From assembly GCF_900104785.1 (NCBI RefSeq), contig NZ_LT629733.1, forward strand, positions 2,645,001 through 2,709,000: a stretch of 64,000 nucleotides of DNA, in the 5' to 3' direction. This DNA is from Formosa sp. Hel1_31_208 (lineage in GTDB: Bacteria; Bacteroidota; Bacteroidia; Flavobacteriales; Flavobacteriaceae). The notes under the pieces are model-generated. The model had not been told where the DNA came from, made no database searches, and worked only from the letters and a program-made list of their open reading frames with translations. Shown piece after piece: positions 14,309 through 23,177 of the stretch (its first letter is position 1; each line of letters starts with the position of its first letter). A program made the translations under genes and the position numbers.

Positions 14309-15568
14309 TTAAGTTTTCTGTTTTTTCTTTTTTGCTGCAGGAAATAAGACATTATTTAATATCAAACGATAGCCCGGAGACGTTGGATGTAAGTCTAATT
14401 CTGTTTTAGGATCTCCAACTTTATGCGTATAATCTTCTGGATCATGACCGCCGTAAAACGTGAAGAACCCCTTTCCTTTAATCCCATGAATGTATTTGGC
14501 TTCACCATTGGTTTTATTTTCACCCATGACCAAGACATTTGACTTTATTTCATCGCGCGTAAAGGAGGTCGTTTGCCCCATGAATCCTTTGACTAAAGCC
14601 GTATGATTTTGACATAACATGGTTGGAATGGGATCCCATTTTGCAGAAAATTCCATTAAACTAAAATAATCTGTTGTCATAGGTATGCGTCGTTTTCTAG
14701 TCATATCAATTGATGAAAACTCATATACATTTGGGTTTCTCTCTAAAATGAAATTTTTAAATGCAAACGTCCTACTGAAATCTATTTTATTCTGATATCC
14801 TGGGTCACTGCCATCTCCGTCAAACATAGGCTCACAGATATCAATACCATCAGCAGCTAAAGCAATATCAAAACTGTCTGTTGCACTGCACATGGCAAAC
14901 ATAAATCCACCACCTATCACATAATCTCTAATTTTTTGGGCCACTGCTAATTTTTCTTCAGAAACTTTAGCATAGCCTAATCTTGCCGCTAATTCTTCGG
15001 CATCTTTTTTCTCTTGAATATACCACGATGCTGATCGATATGCTCTATAAAACTTCCCAAACTGTCCGGTAAAATCCTCATGATGCAAATGCAACCAATC
15101 AAAGAGTAACAGTGAATCGTTTAAGACTTCTTCATCATAAACTGTTTCATATGGAATTTCAGCGTAGGTCAATACCATTGTAACTGCATCATCCCAAGGC
15201 TGTAAACCTTTTGGTGTATAGACGGCTATTTTTGGTGCTTTTTCTAATACAACAGCCTCCATATTCTGAGATGGACTCGCAATCATATTTAAAATTTCTT
15301 CTGCTTTAGCGTTGGAGATGACCTCAAAACTCACACCTCTTATTTGGCATTCACGTTGAATCTCTTCAGAATCTGGTAGCAGAAATGAGCCTCCCTTATA
15401 ATTTAATAACCACTTAACTTTAAGCTGTTTCTCTAAAGTCCAATAGGTCACACCATAAGCTTTTAAATGATTATTCTGTCCTTCCGCATCCATAGGTATT
15501 AGAATGTAAGAGGCATAAGACTGTATTGAAAATAGAAACAGAATTAATAAAACAATTGTTTTTTTCAT
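14309..15568 (-). CDS. Conserved secreted protein, often named asparagine synthetase B
   Basis: A 419-residue protein with a signal peptide (IVLLILFLFSIQSYAS). I recognise it as a strongly conserved flavobacterial protein that databases often label asparagine synthetase B. I see no Ntn-type catalytic Cys at the N-terminus and no ATP pyrophosphatase SGGxDS motif, so that name is not supported. Conserved-looking stretches are KIAVYTPKGLQPWDDAV, WLHLHHEDFTGQFGKFYRAY, GGGFMFAMCSATDSFDIALA and GFFTFYGGHDPEDY. The Cys in a glycine-rich turn (FAMCSATDS) and the His in YGGHDPE recall glutamine-amidotransferase-like folds, but this is a guess. Monocistronic and convergent with the amidohydrolase gene. 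Function unknown. Confidence 0.8.
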   Translation of the reverse strand: MKKTIVLLILFLFSIQSYASYILIPMDAEGQNNHLKAYGVTYWTLEKQLKVKWLLNYKGGSFLLPDSEEIQRECQIRGVSFEVISNAKAEEILNMIASPSQNMEAVVLEKAPKIAVYTPKGLQPWDDAVTMVLTYAEIPYETVYDEEVLNDSLLLFDWLHLHHEDFTGQFGKFYRAYRSASWYIQEKKDAEELAARLGYAKVSEEKLAVAQKIRDYVIGGGFMFAMCSATDSFDIALAADGIDICEPMFDGDGSDPGYQNKIDFSRTFAFKNFILERNPNVYEFSSIDMTRKRRIPMTTDYFSLMEFSAKWDPIPTMLCQNHTALVKGFMGQTTSFTRDEIKSNVLVMGENKTNGEAKYIHGIKGKGFFTFYGGHDPEDYTHKVGDPKTELDLHPTSPGYRLILNNVLFPAAKKKKQKT

Positions 15569-15670
15569 TTGGTAATTCTTCTTTATCGCTTTTGAAATAT
15601 AATCAAAAAATATTCCTGAACTATAGCCTTTAATATAGTTTTATATATTTTTTAGCTCAACTGTTCTTTT

Positions 15671-16402
15671 TTAGGATAAGGCTAACTTTTGCAGTTTATG
15701 ATAATATGGTTGGCATTCTTCTAACAAAGGTATCAGATGCTTCGGAAATGGGTCAGACTTTGGCACATACTCAGCAAAACCCGATGATTTATGGACATTA
15801 GCATACCAGTATTTAGCCCAAACCCCATCCTCAATCCGTTTTGAAGGCGTCCAGGATAGCATATTCTCATCAAATGGAATATTAATAATCTTGCAAAATT
15901 GTCGTAAAATACACTCCGGGTTTAGCAAGACATTTTTAGCATCTAAAACGATATATTCAATATGTTGTCGGTCAAATTCTTCAATGAGATCAATGTGTAA
16001 TTTATAGCCAACATCATCCATGTTTGGGTTTTTAATCACCTTATCAAAAGACGGTAACATTTCCAAAGGATCTCTGGTTAATATAACATTGGTGAGTTGT
16101 TTCATAAAACGACGATCTAAATCTAACAAATGATGTGTCATGTTTTTAAAGAAAAAGACGGGATAGTCATAAGAATTCAGCATCATATCTACCACTTTAT
16201 CTCCATCATTTTCCATAGAATTTAATATGTCTTCTGCTCCAGGATGATAGGATTTAGCAGAACTTAGTCGCAAATAGTGCGCGTACAAAGGTTCATCAAA
16301 TACTTTTGTATCTAGTCGCTGGGCAAAACTATACATTAAAGCAGTTGAGATATTTCGAGGACCAGACCATACCGAAATTCGCTTTATATTATCTCTGGTC
16401 AT
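15671..16402 (-). CDS. Sulfotransferase-like P-loop protein
   Basis: The 243-residue product opens with WSGPRNISTALMYSFAQR, a P-loop-like segment resembling the 5'-PSB loop of sulfotransferases; DAKNVLLNPECILRQFC matches their later PxxxL..ic element. There is no signal peptide. The start overlaps the end of the upstream class IV aminotransferase gene by 14 bases, so the two are translationally coupled and probably act in one pathway. The natural substrate cannot be read from sequence. The protein is short but complete for the cytoplasmic bacterial branch of this superfamily. Confidence 0.75.
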   Translation of the reverse strand: MTRDNIKRISVWSGPRNISTALMYSFAQRLDTKVFDEPLYAHYLRLSSAKSYHPGAEDILNSMENDGDKVVDMMLNSYDYPVFFFKNMTHHLLDLDRRFMKQLTNVILTRDPLEMLPSFDKVIKNPNMDDVGYKLHIDLIEEFDRQHIEYIVLDAKNVLLNPECILRQFCKIINIPFDENMLSWTPSKRIEDGVWAKYWYANVHKSSGFAEYVPKSDPFPKHLIPLLEECQPYYHKLQKLALS

Positions 16403-17312
16403 TCGCTACTGCTTCTTTTATTAGTTCCTGATATAAACCGCTTAATCGTTTAGTCATATTTCCATATGATTGAGTTCCAATAATTCGACCATCTATTTTC
16501 GTTACTGGTGTCAACCCACCAAAGGTTCCTGTCACAAAAGCTTCATCAGCACCATACACATCAAATAATGAAAAATCTTTTTGATGACAAGATATTCCAT
16601 GACGCTCACATGCCTCAATGACTTTTGCTCGCGTAATGCCATTCATGCAATATTGACCTGTGGACGTCCACACCTCTCCATTTTTAATTATAAAGAAATT
16701 GGTCGCATTACACGTAGACACAAATCCGTTAACATCCAACATCAGTGCTTCATCAGCTCCTGCTTCTATAGCTTGAATTAATGCTTGAACTTCATGTAAT
16801 TTGCTATGGCAATTTAATCTTGGGTCTAGATAGTCTGGCGATCCGCGTCTTATTGTACTAGTAAGCAAGGTTATCCCGCTTTCTTTACTTTCGTTGGACG
16901 CTTTTTTGTATTCAGGAATGATAACCACATTTGGACCAGATATGGTAAGCCTCGGGTCTTGAGAAGGTGTTTTTTTAATCCCTCTAGTAATCATAATACG
17001 CACATGTACATGATTTGTCATTTGGTTTTCATTGAGTACATTCCAAATGGTTTTGGTCAATTCAGTTTTAGTAAATGGAAAAATCATTCCAACGGTTGCA
17101 GCCGATGTCCATAAACGATCTAAATGATCATCAAGAAATACCAATACACCTTCGTGCACCCTTAAAGCTTCCCATATACCGTCACCTACAATATATCCAC
17201 TATCAAAAACCGAAATTTTAGCCTTATCGCGTGAAAAGAATTCACCGTTAATATAAATTTTAATGTCCTTGTTTCTGTCGTCTGCGACAGCATTATGAGT
17301 ACCGTGAACCAT
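16389..17312 (-). CDS. Class IV aminotransferase (branched-chain or D-amino acid type)
   Basis: A 307-residue PLP-dependent fold-type IV enzyme. Seen: FDSGYIVGDGIWEALRVHEG, DDHLDRLWTSA, the region LNCHSKLHEVQALIQA with the likely PLP-binding lysine, EALMLDVNGFVSTCNATNFF and GTFGGLTPVTKIDG. These are IlvE/Dat/PabC family signatures. The start MVHGTHNAVADDRN has an extra N-terminal tail; an internal start is possible but no better ATG is evident. The gene is coupled to the sulfotransferase-like gene through a 14-base overlap. Whether it uses branched-chain amino acids, a D-amino acid or aminodeoxychorismate cannot be decided here. Confidence 0.85.
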   Translation of the reverse strand: MVHGTHNAVADDRNKDIKIYINGEFFSRDKAKISVFDSGYIVGDGIWEALRVHEGVLVFLDDHLDRLWTSAATVGMIFPFTKTELTKTIWNVLNENQMTNHVHVRIMITRGIKKTPSQDPRLTISGPNVVIIPEYKKASNESKESGITLLTSTIRRGSPDYLDPRLNCHSKLHEVQALIQAIEAGADEALMLDVNGFVSTCNATNFFIIKNGEVWTSTGQYCMNGITRAKVIEACERHGISCHQKDFSLFDVYGADEAFVTGTFGGLTPVTKIDGRIIGTQSYGNMTKRLSGLYQELIKEAVANDQR

Positions 17313-17369
17313 AGATAGAGTGATTGAATATGATTCAAGAAAGATACTTAAAAATATAGAGTTGTCAAT

Positions 17370-18416
17370 CTATTTTTTAAGTGGTGTGATGTTGCGCTCA
17401 GGTCCAGATAACAGAGAGGCAATAACTTTGGTTCCAGGAAATTGTTCTAAAATAATTTTTATAAATACCGTAATTGGTATTGCCATTATCAATCCAGGAA
17501 TACCCCAGATAAAACCCCATAGCATTAACATGATAAGCACGGCAATGACATTTATAGAAAATGATTTTCCCATAAAAATAGGTTCTAAAATAGCTCCAAA
17601 TATAATTTGCACACCGGAAATAGATACAATAAAGAAAAACAAAGTACTTGTTGGATCTAACTCTACAAAAGCAAAAATAGATAATAAAATTACTGAAATA
17701 AACGAACCTACCATTTGAACAAAGTTAATTAAGAATGCAAAAAGTCCCCAAAAAATAGGAAAGCTCACATCAAAAAATACACATGCCAATCCAGTAAAAA
17801 TACCAGTAAGTAAGCTTACTAAAAATTTCACTTTAATGAAGGTAATTAAGTCCTTTTCAATCTTCATAAATGCCTTGATTGAAGTATGCTTCTGTTTTAA
17901 GATAGTATTATTCATTACTTTATGCATATTGATAGACTCCGATAACCACAAGATGGTGAAAAAGGTCATCATCAATATATTAGTAAGAAATTTACGTATA
18001 AAATCAAAGGTCGATCCTATATTTTCCTTTTGAAAAAACTGTGCGAAAAAATTACCTTCCGTATTGTATTTCAAGCCGTATTCTTCCTGTAAATACATCA
18101 TTAAATCATTAATCTTGATTTCCGCTTTACTCAAAAATACCGTGTTATTGGCAAGTATTTGTTTACTTGACAATTGCACAAGTTCAACGCCAATCATCAC
18201 GCCTATAGCGATAAGTGTTATTACAATTAGAATACTAAACAAGCGCGGCACTCGACGTCGCCCCAACCATCGCATTAGGGGCAAAAAGAGCAATGCAATA
18301 AACATTGAAGCGATTAATGGAATAAAAATAAAGGATAATATTTTAAGTAAATAAAATATTAAAGGAATTACAATGACTAACAATAAAATATTAGTAGTAC
18401 GTCTTTGGTCTAACAT
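17370..18416 (-). CDS. AI-2E/PerM family permease
   Basis: The 348-residue product is an integral membrane protein with about eight helices, beginning with the pair VIVIPLIFYLLKILSFIFIP and SMFIALLFLPLMRWLG and ending with LMLWGFIWGIPGLIMAIPI, the family's typical glycine/proline-rich helix. These are hallmarks of the PerM/YdiK/TqsA family, whose members have been linked to AI-2 export, Na+/H+ exchange or general efflux. The substrate cannot be assigned. It is monocistronic, downstream of dnaB on the same strand with 71 bases between, and may be read from its own promoter. Confidence 0.9.
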   Translation of the reverse strand: MLDQRRTTNILLLVIVIPLIFYLLKILSFIFIPLIASMFIALLFLPLMRWLGRRRVPRLFSILIVITLIAIGVMIGVELVQLSSKQILANNTVFLSKAEIKINDLMMYLQEEYGLKYNTEGNFFAQFFQKENIGSTFDFIRKFLTNILMMTFFTILWLSESINMHKVMNNTILKQKHTSIKAFMKIEKDLITFIKVKFLVSLLTGIFTGLACVFFDVSFPIFWGLFAFLINFVQMVGSFISVILLSIFAFVELDPTSTLFFFIVSISGVQIIFGAILEPIFMGKSFSINVIAVLIMLMLWGFIWGIPGLIMAIPITVFIKIILEQFPGTKVIASLLSGPERNITPLKK

Positions 18417-18487
18417 GAGGCGATTTTCTTTTCATAGCTGATTAAGCAAAGTTAGAGTATTATGTCAATATAATTCCCTAAAAAAAC

Positions 18488-20026
18488 TTAAAATGGCACA
18501 TCATTATCGTCATCTTCTGGGGCACCAAAGGCATCAGAAGCAGACGGAAAATTATCTGGTTTAAAGGTATCATCATTTGCGGCTGCATTCATTTTTGAAT
18601 GAAACTCTCCAAATGGTGTATCGAAATCATCTAAGTTATCAAACTTACCTAAGTGACCTATAAACTTCAAACGAATATTGTCTAAACCACCATTTCTATG
18701 CTTGGCGACGATAAACTCACCTTGACCTTCTGTTGGTGAGCGTTCATCATCATCCCACTCATCAATTTTGTAGTATTCTGGTCGGTATATGAAACTTACA
18801 ATATCCGCATCTTGTTCAATGGCTCCAGATTCACGTAAATCAGATAGTAGTGGTCTTTTACTTCCCCCACGAGTTTCTACCGCACGTGACAACTGAGATA
18901 AGGCTATTACAGGAACACTAAGTTCTTTAGCTAAAGCTTTCAGGTTACGAGAAATCATAGATATTTCTTGTTCACGGTTCCCTCCTTTTTGACTTCCTCC
19001 TGCGGTCATTAACTGCAGGTAATCAATCATAATCATTTTAACACCGTACTGAGATGCCAAACGTCTGGCTTTAGCACGCAAATCAAAAATGGATAATGAC
19101 GGTGTATCATCAATAAATAAGGGCGCTTTTTCTAAAGTCTTCACCTTAACATTTAACTGTTCCCACTCGTGTTTTTCTAGCTTTCCGGTTCTTAGTTTTT
19201 CAGAAGACAATCCTGTTTCCGAAGAAATCAAACGTGTAATTAATTGTACAGAAGACATTTCTAATGAAAAGAACGCGACTGGAATATTACTATTCACCGC
19301 AATATTTCTTGCCATAGTTAATGTCAATGCTGTTTTCCCCATACCTGGACGTGCAGCGACAATAATTAAATCACTTGGCTGCCATCCAGAGGTCAATTTG
19401 TCTAATTTGGTAAATCCAGTTGGGATTCCACTTAAACCTTCCTTATTTGATATTTCCTCAATTTTCTTTTTAGCTTGAATAACTAAACTTTGAGCAGTTT
19501 CTGTTGATTTCTTTACGTTACCTTGTGTTACTTCATAAAGTTTAGCCTCAGCATTATCTAATAAATCGAAAACATCCTTAGTTTCATCATAGGCTTCCTC
19601 AATAATTTCATTGGATATTTTTATTAAGCTACGTTGAATATATTTCTGTAGTATAATGCGAGCATGAAACTCAATATGCGCAGACGACGATACGCGTTGT
19701 GTTAATGAAATGAGGTAAAAGTCCCCTCCTACTAAGTCTAGTTTAGCGTCTTTCTTTAATTGACTAGAAACCGTTAATAAATCGACAGGTTCACTATTTT
19801 CAAATAATTTGAAAATAGCTTCAAAAATATGTCTGTGCGCATCTTTATAAAAAGCATCGGGACTAAGAATATCAATAACCTCATCAACCCCTTTTTTATC
19901 AATCATCATCGCGCCAAGCACAACCTCCTCTAAATCAGTTGCTTGTGGAGGTATTTTACCTTTCTCCAAGCTAATGATTGTGCTTTTATCGACTTTATAG
20001 CCTTGTATTTGATTAGGTTGTTTCAT
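18488..20026 (-). CDS. dnaB: Replicative DNA helicase
   Basis: DnaB is the hexameric 5'-3' helicase of the replication fork. The 512-residue product has the N-terminal primase-interacting domain (about 25-130, PPQATDLEEVVLGAMMIDKK), a linker helix, and the RecA-like C-domain with Walker A ARPGMGKTAL, Walker B IDYLQLM, SQLSRAVETR and SDLRESGAIEQDAD. The acidic tail (about 475-512, rich in Asp) is common in the phylum. There is no intein. It starts at the ATG at 20026, which gives MKQPNQIQGYKVDK ahead of the family's core. It is separated from accA by an intrinsic terminator and has no obvious operon partner. Confidence 0.97.
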   Translation of the reverse strand: MKQPNQIQGYKVDKSTIISLEKGKIPPQATDLEEVVLGAMMIDKKGVDEVIDILSPDAFYKDAHRHIFEAIFKLFENSEPVDLLTVSSQLKKDAKLDLVGGDFYLISLTQRVSSSAHIEFHARIILQKYIQRSLIKISNEIIEEAYDETKDVFDLLDNAEAKLYEVTQGNVKKSTETAQSLVIQAKKKIEEISNKEGLSGIPTGFTKLDKLTSGWQPSDLIIVAARPGMGKTALTLTMARNIAVNSNIPVAFFSLEMSSVQLITRLISSETGLSSEKLRTGKLEKHEWEQLNVKVKTLEKAPLFIDDTPSLSIFDLRAKARRLASQYGVKMIMIDYLQLMTAGGSQKGGNREQEISMISRNLKALAKELSVPVIALSQLSRAVETRGGSKRPLLSDLRESGAIEQDADIVSFIYRPEYYKIDEWDDDERSPTEGQGEFIVAKHRNGGLDNIRLKFIGHLGKFDNLDDFDTPFGEFHSKMNAAANDDTFKPDNFPSASDAFGAPEDDDNDVPF

Positions 20027-20142
20027 AACTGCGAATGTAAATAAAATGTCAACTAAAACGCTGTTTTAAAAAGTTTCAATCTTAACATGTCATCAACAAT
20101 TTAACTGTTAATAACTTGATTATATTGTTAATAGCGCTAAAA

Positions 20143-20167
20143 AAACCGAAACCAATGGTTTCAGTTT
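20143..20167 (-). terminator. accA terminator
   Basis: An 11-bp stem (20143-20153 with 20157-20167) with one G-U pair, followed on the minus strand by a T-tract, closes the tgt-lptF/G-eamA-accA group just before dnaB. Confidence 0.7.
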
Positions 20168-20192
20168 TTATAATCCGTTAAAGTTATTAGGA

Positions 20193-21146
20193 TTAGCCTT
20201 TAAAAACGCCCATTGCTAGGTATTTATCCATACGTTGATTTACTAAATCTTTTGGTGATAACTTTTTTAGTTCCTCATAATTTTTTTCAATAGCCTTTTT
20301 CACAGCAAGAAAGGTCGCTGGTCTATCTGAATGCGCACCACCAAGTGGCTCTTTGATAATATTATCAACGAGCTTCAGTCTTTTCATATCAGGAGCTGTT
20401 AGCTTTAATGCTTCAGCTGCTTGTTCTTTATACTCCCAACTTCTCCATAAAATAGAAGAACAAGATTCAGGAGAAATTACAGAATACCATGTATTTTCTA
20501 ACATTAATACGCGATCACCTACACCAATACCTAATGCACCTCCAGAAGCTCCTTCACCAATAATTACAGTAATAATTGGCACTTTAAGCCGTGTCATTTC
20601 CAGAATATTTCTGGCTATCGCTTCTCCTTGTCCACGCTCTTCAGCTTCTAAACCGGGATAAGCACCAGGAGTATCGATCAAGGTGACTACTGGAATTCCA
20701 AATTTCTCGGCAGATTTCATTAAGCGCAGGGCTTTTCGATATCCTTCAGGATTAGACATTCCAAAATTTCTATACTGACGTGTTTTTGTATTAAACCCTT
20801 TTTGTTGGCCAATAAACATATAACTTTGATCGCCAATTTTACCTAAACCACCAATCATGGCTTTGTCATCTTTCACGTTTCGATCTCCGTGTAATTCTAA
20901 AAAAGAATCTCCACATAAGGCTTTTATATGATCTAAGGTATACGGTCGACCAGGATGTCTTGATAACTGAACACGTTGCCAAGCGGTCAAATTTTTATAG
21001 ATATCCTTCTTAGTCTCTAATAATTTCTTTTCAATTTCCTTACAGGTTTGTGTAACATCAACTTCGCTCTCTTCACCAATTAACTGGCACTTCTCAAGTT
21101 GATCCTGAAGTTCTTTTATGGGTAATTCAAAATCTAAATATTCCAT
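20193..21146 (-). CDS. accA: Acetyl-CoA carboxylase carboxyltransferase subunit alpha
   Basis: AccA with AccD transfers the carboxyl group from biotin to acetyl-CoA in the first step of fatty-acid synthesis. The 317-residue length is normal. Seen: the N-terminal helical part, [50 protein letters not shown] and [18 protein letters not shown], which form the crotonase-like core and the oxyanion hole. accD is not in the window. It is the last gene of a minus-strand group, 58 bases after the EamA gene, and has a possible promoter of its own (21191-21198). Confidence 0.97.
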   Translation of the reverse strand: MEYLDFELPIKELQDQLEKCQLIGEESEVDVTQTCKEIEKKLLETKKDIYKNLTAWQRVQLSRHPGRPYTLDHIKALCGDSFLELHGDRNVKDDKAMIGGLGKIGDQSYMFIGQQKGFNTKTRQYRNFGMSNPEGYRKALRLMKSAEKFGIPVVTLIDTPGAYPGLEAEERGQGEAIARNILEMTRLKVPIITVIIGEGASGGALGIGVGDRVLMLENTWYSVISPESCSSILWRSWEYKEQAAEALKLTAPDMKRLKLVDNIIKEPLGGAHSDRPATFLAVKKAIEKNYEELKKLSPKDLVNQRMDKYLAMGVFKG

Positions 21147-21190
21147 TGAAATTTTGATTTAGTTCTTAATTCGTTTGTAGTTAGTTCTTG

Positions 21191-21198
21191 CAAATATA
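21191..21198 (-). promoter_or_regulatory. Possible accA promoter, -7 box
   Basis: The minus strand carries TATATTTG here, a perfect TAnnTTTG box about 45 bases before the accA start. No clear -33 TTTG is present at the expected distance, so it may be a secondary promoter inside the operon. Confidence 0.4.
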
Positions 21199-21204
21199 AA
21201 AACT

Positions 21205-22119
21205 TTAATCCGGTTTACTCTCTATGGATTTGCGCTTTTTAATACTCTTTATGTTTTTTAAAATCCCATCGGCTAAAACGGTAGCTAATACTAAAAATGC
21301 ACCATAGTAAAACTGTGTACTCATAGTTTCCGTGTCAGGAAACATCAATAGTGCTAAAGCAATACCGTATAAGGGTTCTAAATTATAGGTAAGGACGACG
21401 GTATACGGACTTATATAACGCATGACTTTTACCGATCCTATAAATGCATATGCTGTACAAATAGAGGCTAAAATGAAAATGTAAATCCAATCTACAGTTT
21501 TTAAAGTGAAAAATTCTGCTGAAAAACCATCATTAAAAACTAGGATAAACAATGATAAAAAAACCACACCACTAATAAATTCATAAAATGATATCACCGT
21601 TGCACGATGTTGGGCAATAAACCTTCCATTGATTACAGCAAAAATGGTTGAAAACAATGCTGAAGAAATCCCTAAGATAATCCCGTTTAAATATTTAATC
21701 TCACTTTGCGTGATTAAGAAAACACCGAAAATGACGATTATTCCGAAAAGAATTTCATACCAAATAATTCTACGCTTATAAATTAAAGGTTCAATAAACG
21801 ATGCAAAAAAGGCACCAGTAGAAAACATGGCCAATGTGATTGATACATTAGATTGATTAATCGCCTCAAAGAATGTAATCCAATGCAATGCAATGATAAT
21901 TCCTGCACCAAAGAATTGTAATTTCGTTTTTGTTGATACTTGTATTTTCAGTCGTATAACTTTAATGTATAGAAACATTAACAAACCTGCTATAAGCATG
22001 CGATACCATACTAATGCCGTAGATCCAATTGAAATTAATTCCCCAAGAATGGCGGTAAAACCAGCAATAAAAACTAGAAAATGTAAATGAAAGTAATTTT
22101 TAAGCTTAGCGTTTGGCAT
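21205..22119 (-). CDS. EamA/DMT-family transporter
   Basis: A 304-residue membrane protein with about ten helices in two homologous halves of five, the usual EamA (drug/metabolite transporter) design. Helices such as IIIALHWITFFEAINQS and GISSALFSTIFAVINGRFIA mark the ends of the two repeats. The tail is basic (KNIKSIKKRKSIESKPD). Its start overlaps the end of the LptF/G gene by 14 bases, so it is cotranscribed with it. The substrate cannot be told; family members export amino acids, nucleosides or other metabolites. Confidence 0.9.
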   Translation of the reverse strand: MPNAKLKNYFHLHFLVFIAGFTAILGELISIGSTALVWYRMLIAGLLMFLYIKVIRLKIQVSTKTKLQFFGAGIIIALHWITFFEAINQSNVSITLAMFSTGAFFASFIEPLIYKRRIIWYEILFGIIVIFGVFLITQSEIKYLNGIILGISSALFSTIFAVINGRFIAQHRATVISFYEFISGVVFLSLFILVFNDGFSAEFFTLKTVDWIYIFILASICTAYAFIGSVKVMRYISPYTVVLTYNLEPLYGIALALLMFPDTETMSTQFYYGAFLVLATVLADGILKNIKSIKKRKSIESKPD

Positions 22120-23176
22120 TGTAAAGCAGATAAGCGGCTAAGATACCAAAAACGATATTAGGAAACCACACCGCTAAAAGAGGATCGAAACTGGATTGTT
22201 CGGCCATCACACCAAATACTTTGTCAAAGAACACATATATCATGGCAATGGTGATCCCAAAAGCAAGGTTTACTCCCATCCCTCCTCTTCGCTTTATTGA
22301 TGATACTGCAACCGCTATAATAGTCAAAATAAAAACAGATACAGGTAAGCTCCACTTCTTATACTTTACAACCAAATAACGTCCAATATTCGACGATCCT
22401 CTCCGCTTTTCTTTTTCAATAAACTTTATGAGGTCATTATATTGCAAGGTTTCGGCAATATATTCTTCTGGCGTAAGGTCTTCTGCATCAAACTCGAAAG
22501 CTATATCTTTTCGTCTAGAATATTCTAGGATATCATCATGTTCACCAAAGGTTCGCTTCGTATAAGACATTAAACTGTATGTAGAATCATTATCTTTTAT
22601 AGAGTTGGCCGTGATTTTGTAAATCAATTTATTGCCTTCAAAATGTTCTAAACTAAAGTTACTTCCTTGTTTTGTTACGGGATTAAAACTACTCACATAG
22701 ATATAGTCATTATCATTGACCTGCCTATAAATATTCGTGGTTTTAACTATTTTGGTATTTGTTTTGAGATGTTTATACTTAAACTCATTGAAACCTTTAC
22801 TTGCTTTCGGAGCCAAATACAAGCCCATGACTAAAGCAAATGCCGCAATAATTGTTGCGCCTATCATATAAGGTCTTAAAAAACGCCAAAATGACACTCC
22901 TGAACTTAAAAAAGCAACTATCTCTGTATTATTAGCTAGTTTGGATGTAAACCAGATAACTGATAAAAATAAAAATATAGGAAACAAAAGATTCGCGAAA
23001 TAGATAGTGAAATCGAAGTAATATTGTGCAACATCTGGAAACGGGACCTGTCGCTCTAAAATTTTTCCAATTTTTTCGGCAAGATTTACAGTTATTCCAA
23101 TAGGAATAAAAAGCAACAACATCATTAAAAATGTAAACAAATAGCGCTTTAATATGTACCAATCTAGAATTTTCAA
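22106..23176 (-). CDS. LptF/LptG family permease
   Basis: The 356-residue product has the YjgP/YjgQ layout: two or three N-terminal helices (LDWYILKRYLFTFLMMLLLF start, then FDFTIYFANLLFPIFLFLSV), a helix near 105-125, a beta-jellyroll periplasmic domain (about 135-270), and three C-terminal helices. With LptB it forms the inner-membrane engine that extracts lipopolysaccharide. Only one permease of the pair is here; the start ILDWYILKRY is the LptG-like or LptF-like common form and I cannot separate them. It follows tgt after one base and overlaps the EamA gene, so the three are one transcription unit. Confidence 0.9.
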   Translation of the reverse strand: MKILDWYILKRYLFTFLMMLLLFIPIGITVNLAEKIGKILERQVPFPDVAQYYFDFTIYFANLLFPIFLFLSVIWFTSKLANNTEIVAFLSSGVSFWRFLRPYMIGATIIAAFALVMGLYLAPKASKGFNEFKYKHLKTNTKIVKTTNIYRQVNDNDYIYVSSFNPVTKQGSNFSLEHFEGNKLIYKITANSIKDNDSTYSLMSYTKRTFGEHDDILEYSRRKDIAFEFDAEDLTPEEYIAETLQYNDLIKFIEKEKRRGSSNIGRYLVVKYKKWSLPVSVFILTIIAVAVSSIKRRGGMGVNLAFGITIAMIYVFFDKVFGVMAEQSSFDPLLAVWFPNIVFGILAAYLLYNAKR

Positions 23177-23177
23177 A

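Noticed and set aside
14309..15568. Asparagine synthetase B.
   Set aside because: No Cys nucleophile at the N-terminus and no SGGxDS motif are present, and the protein is secreted.
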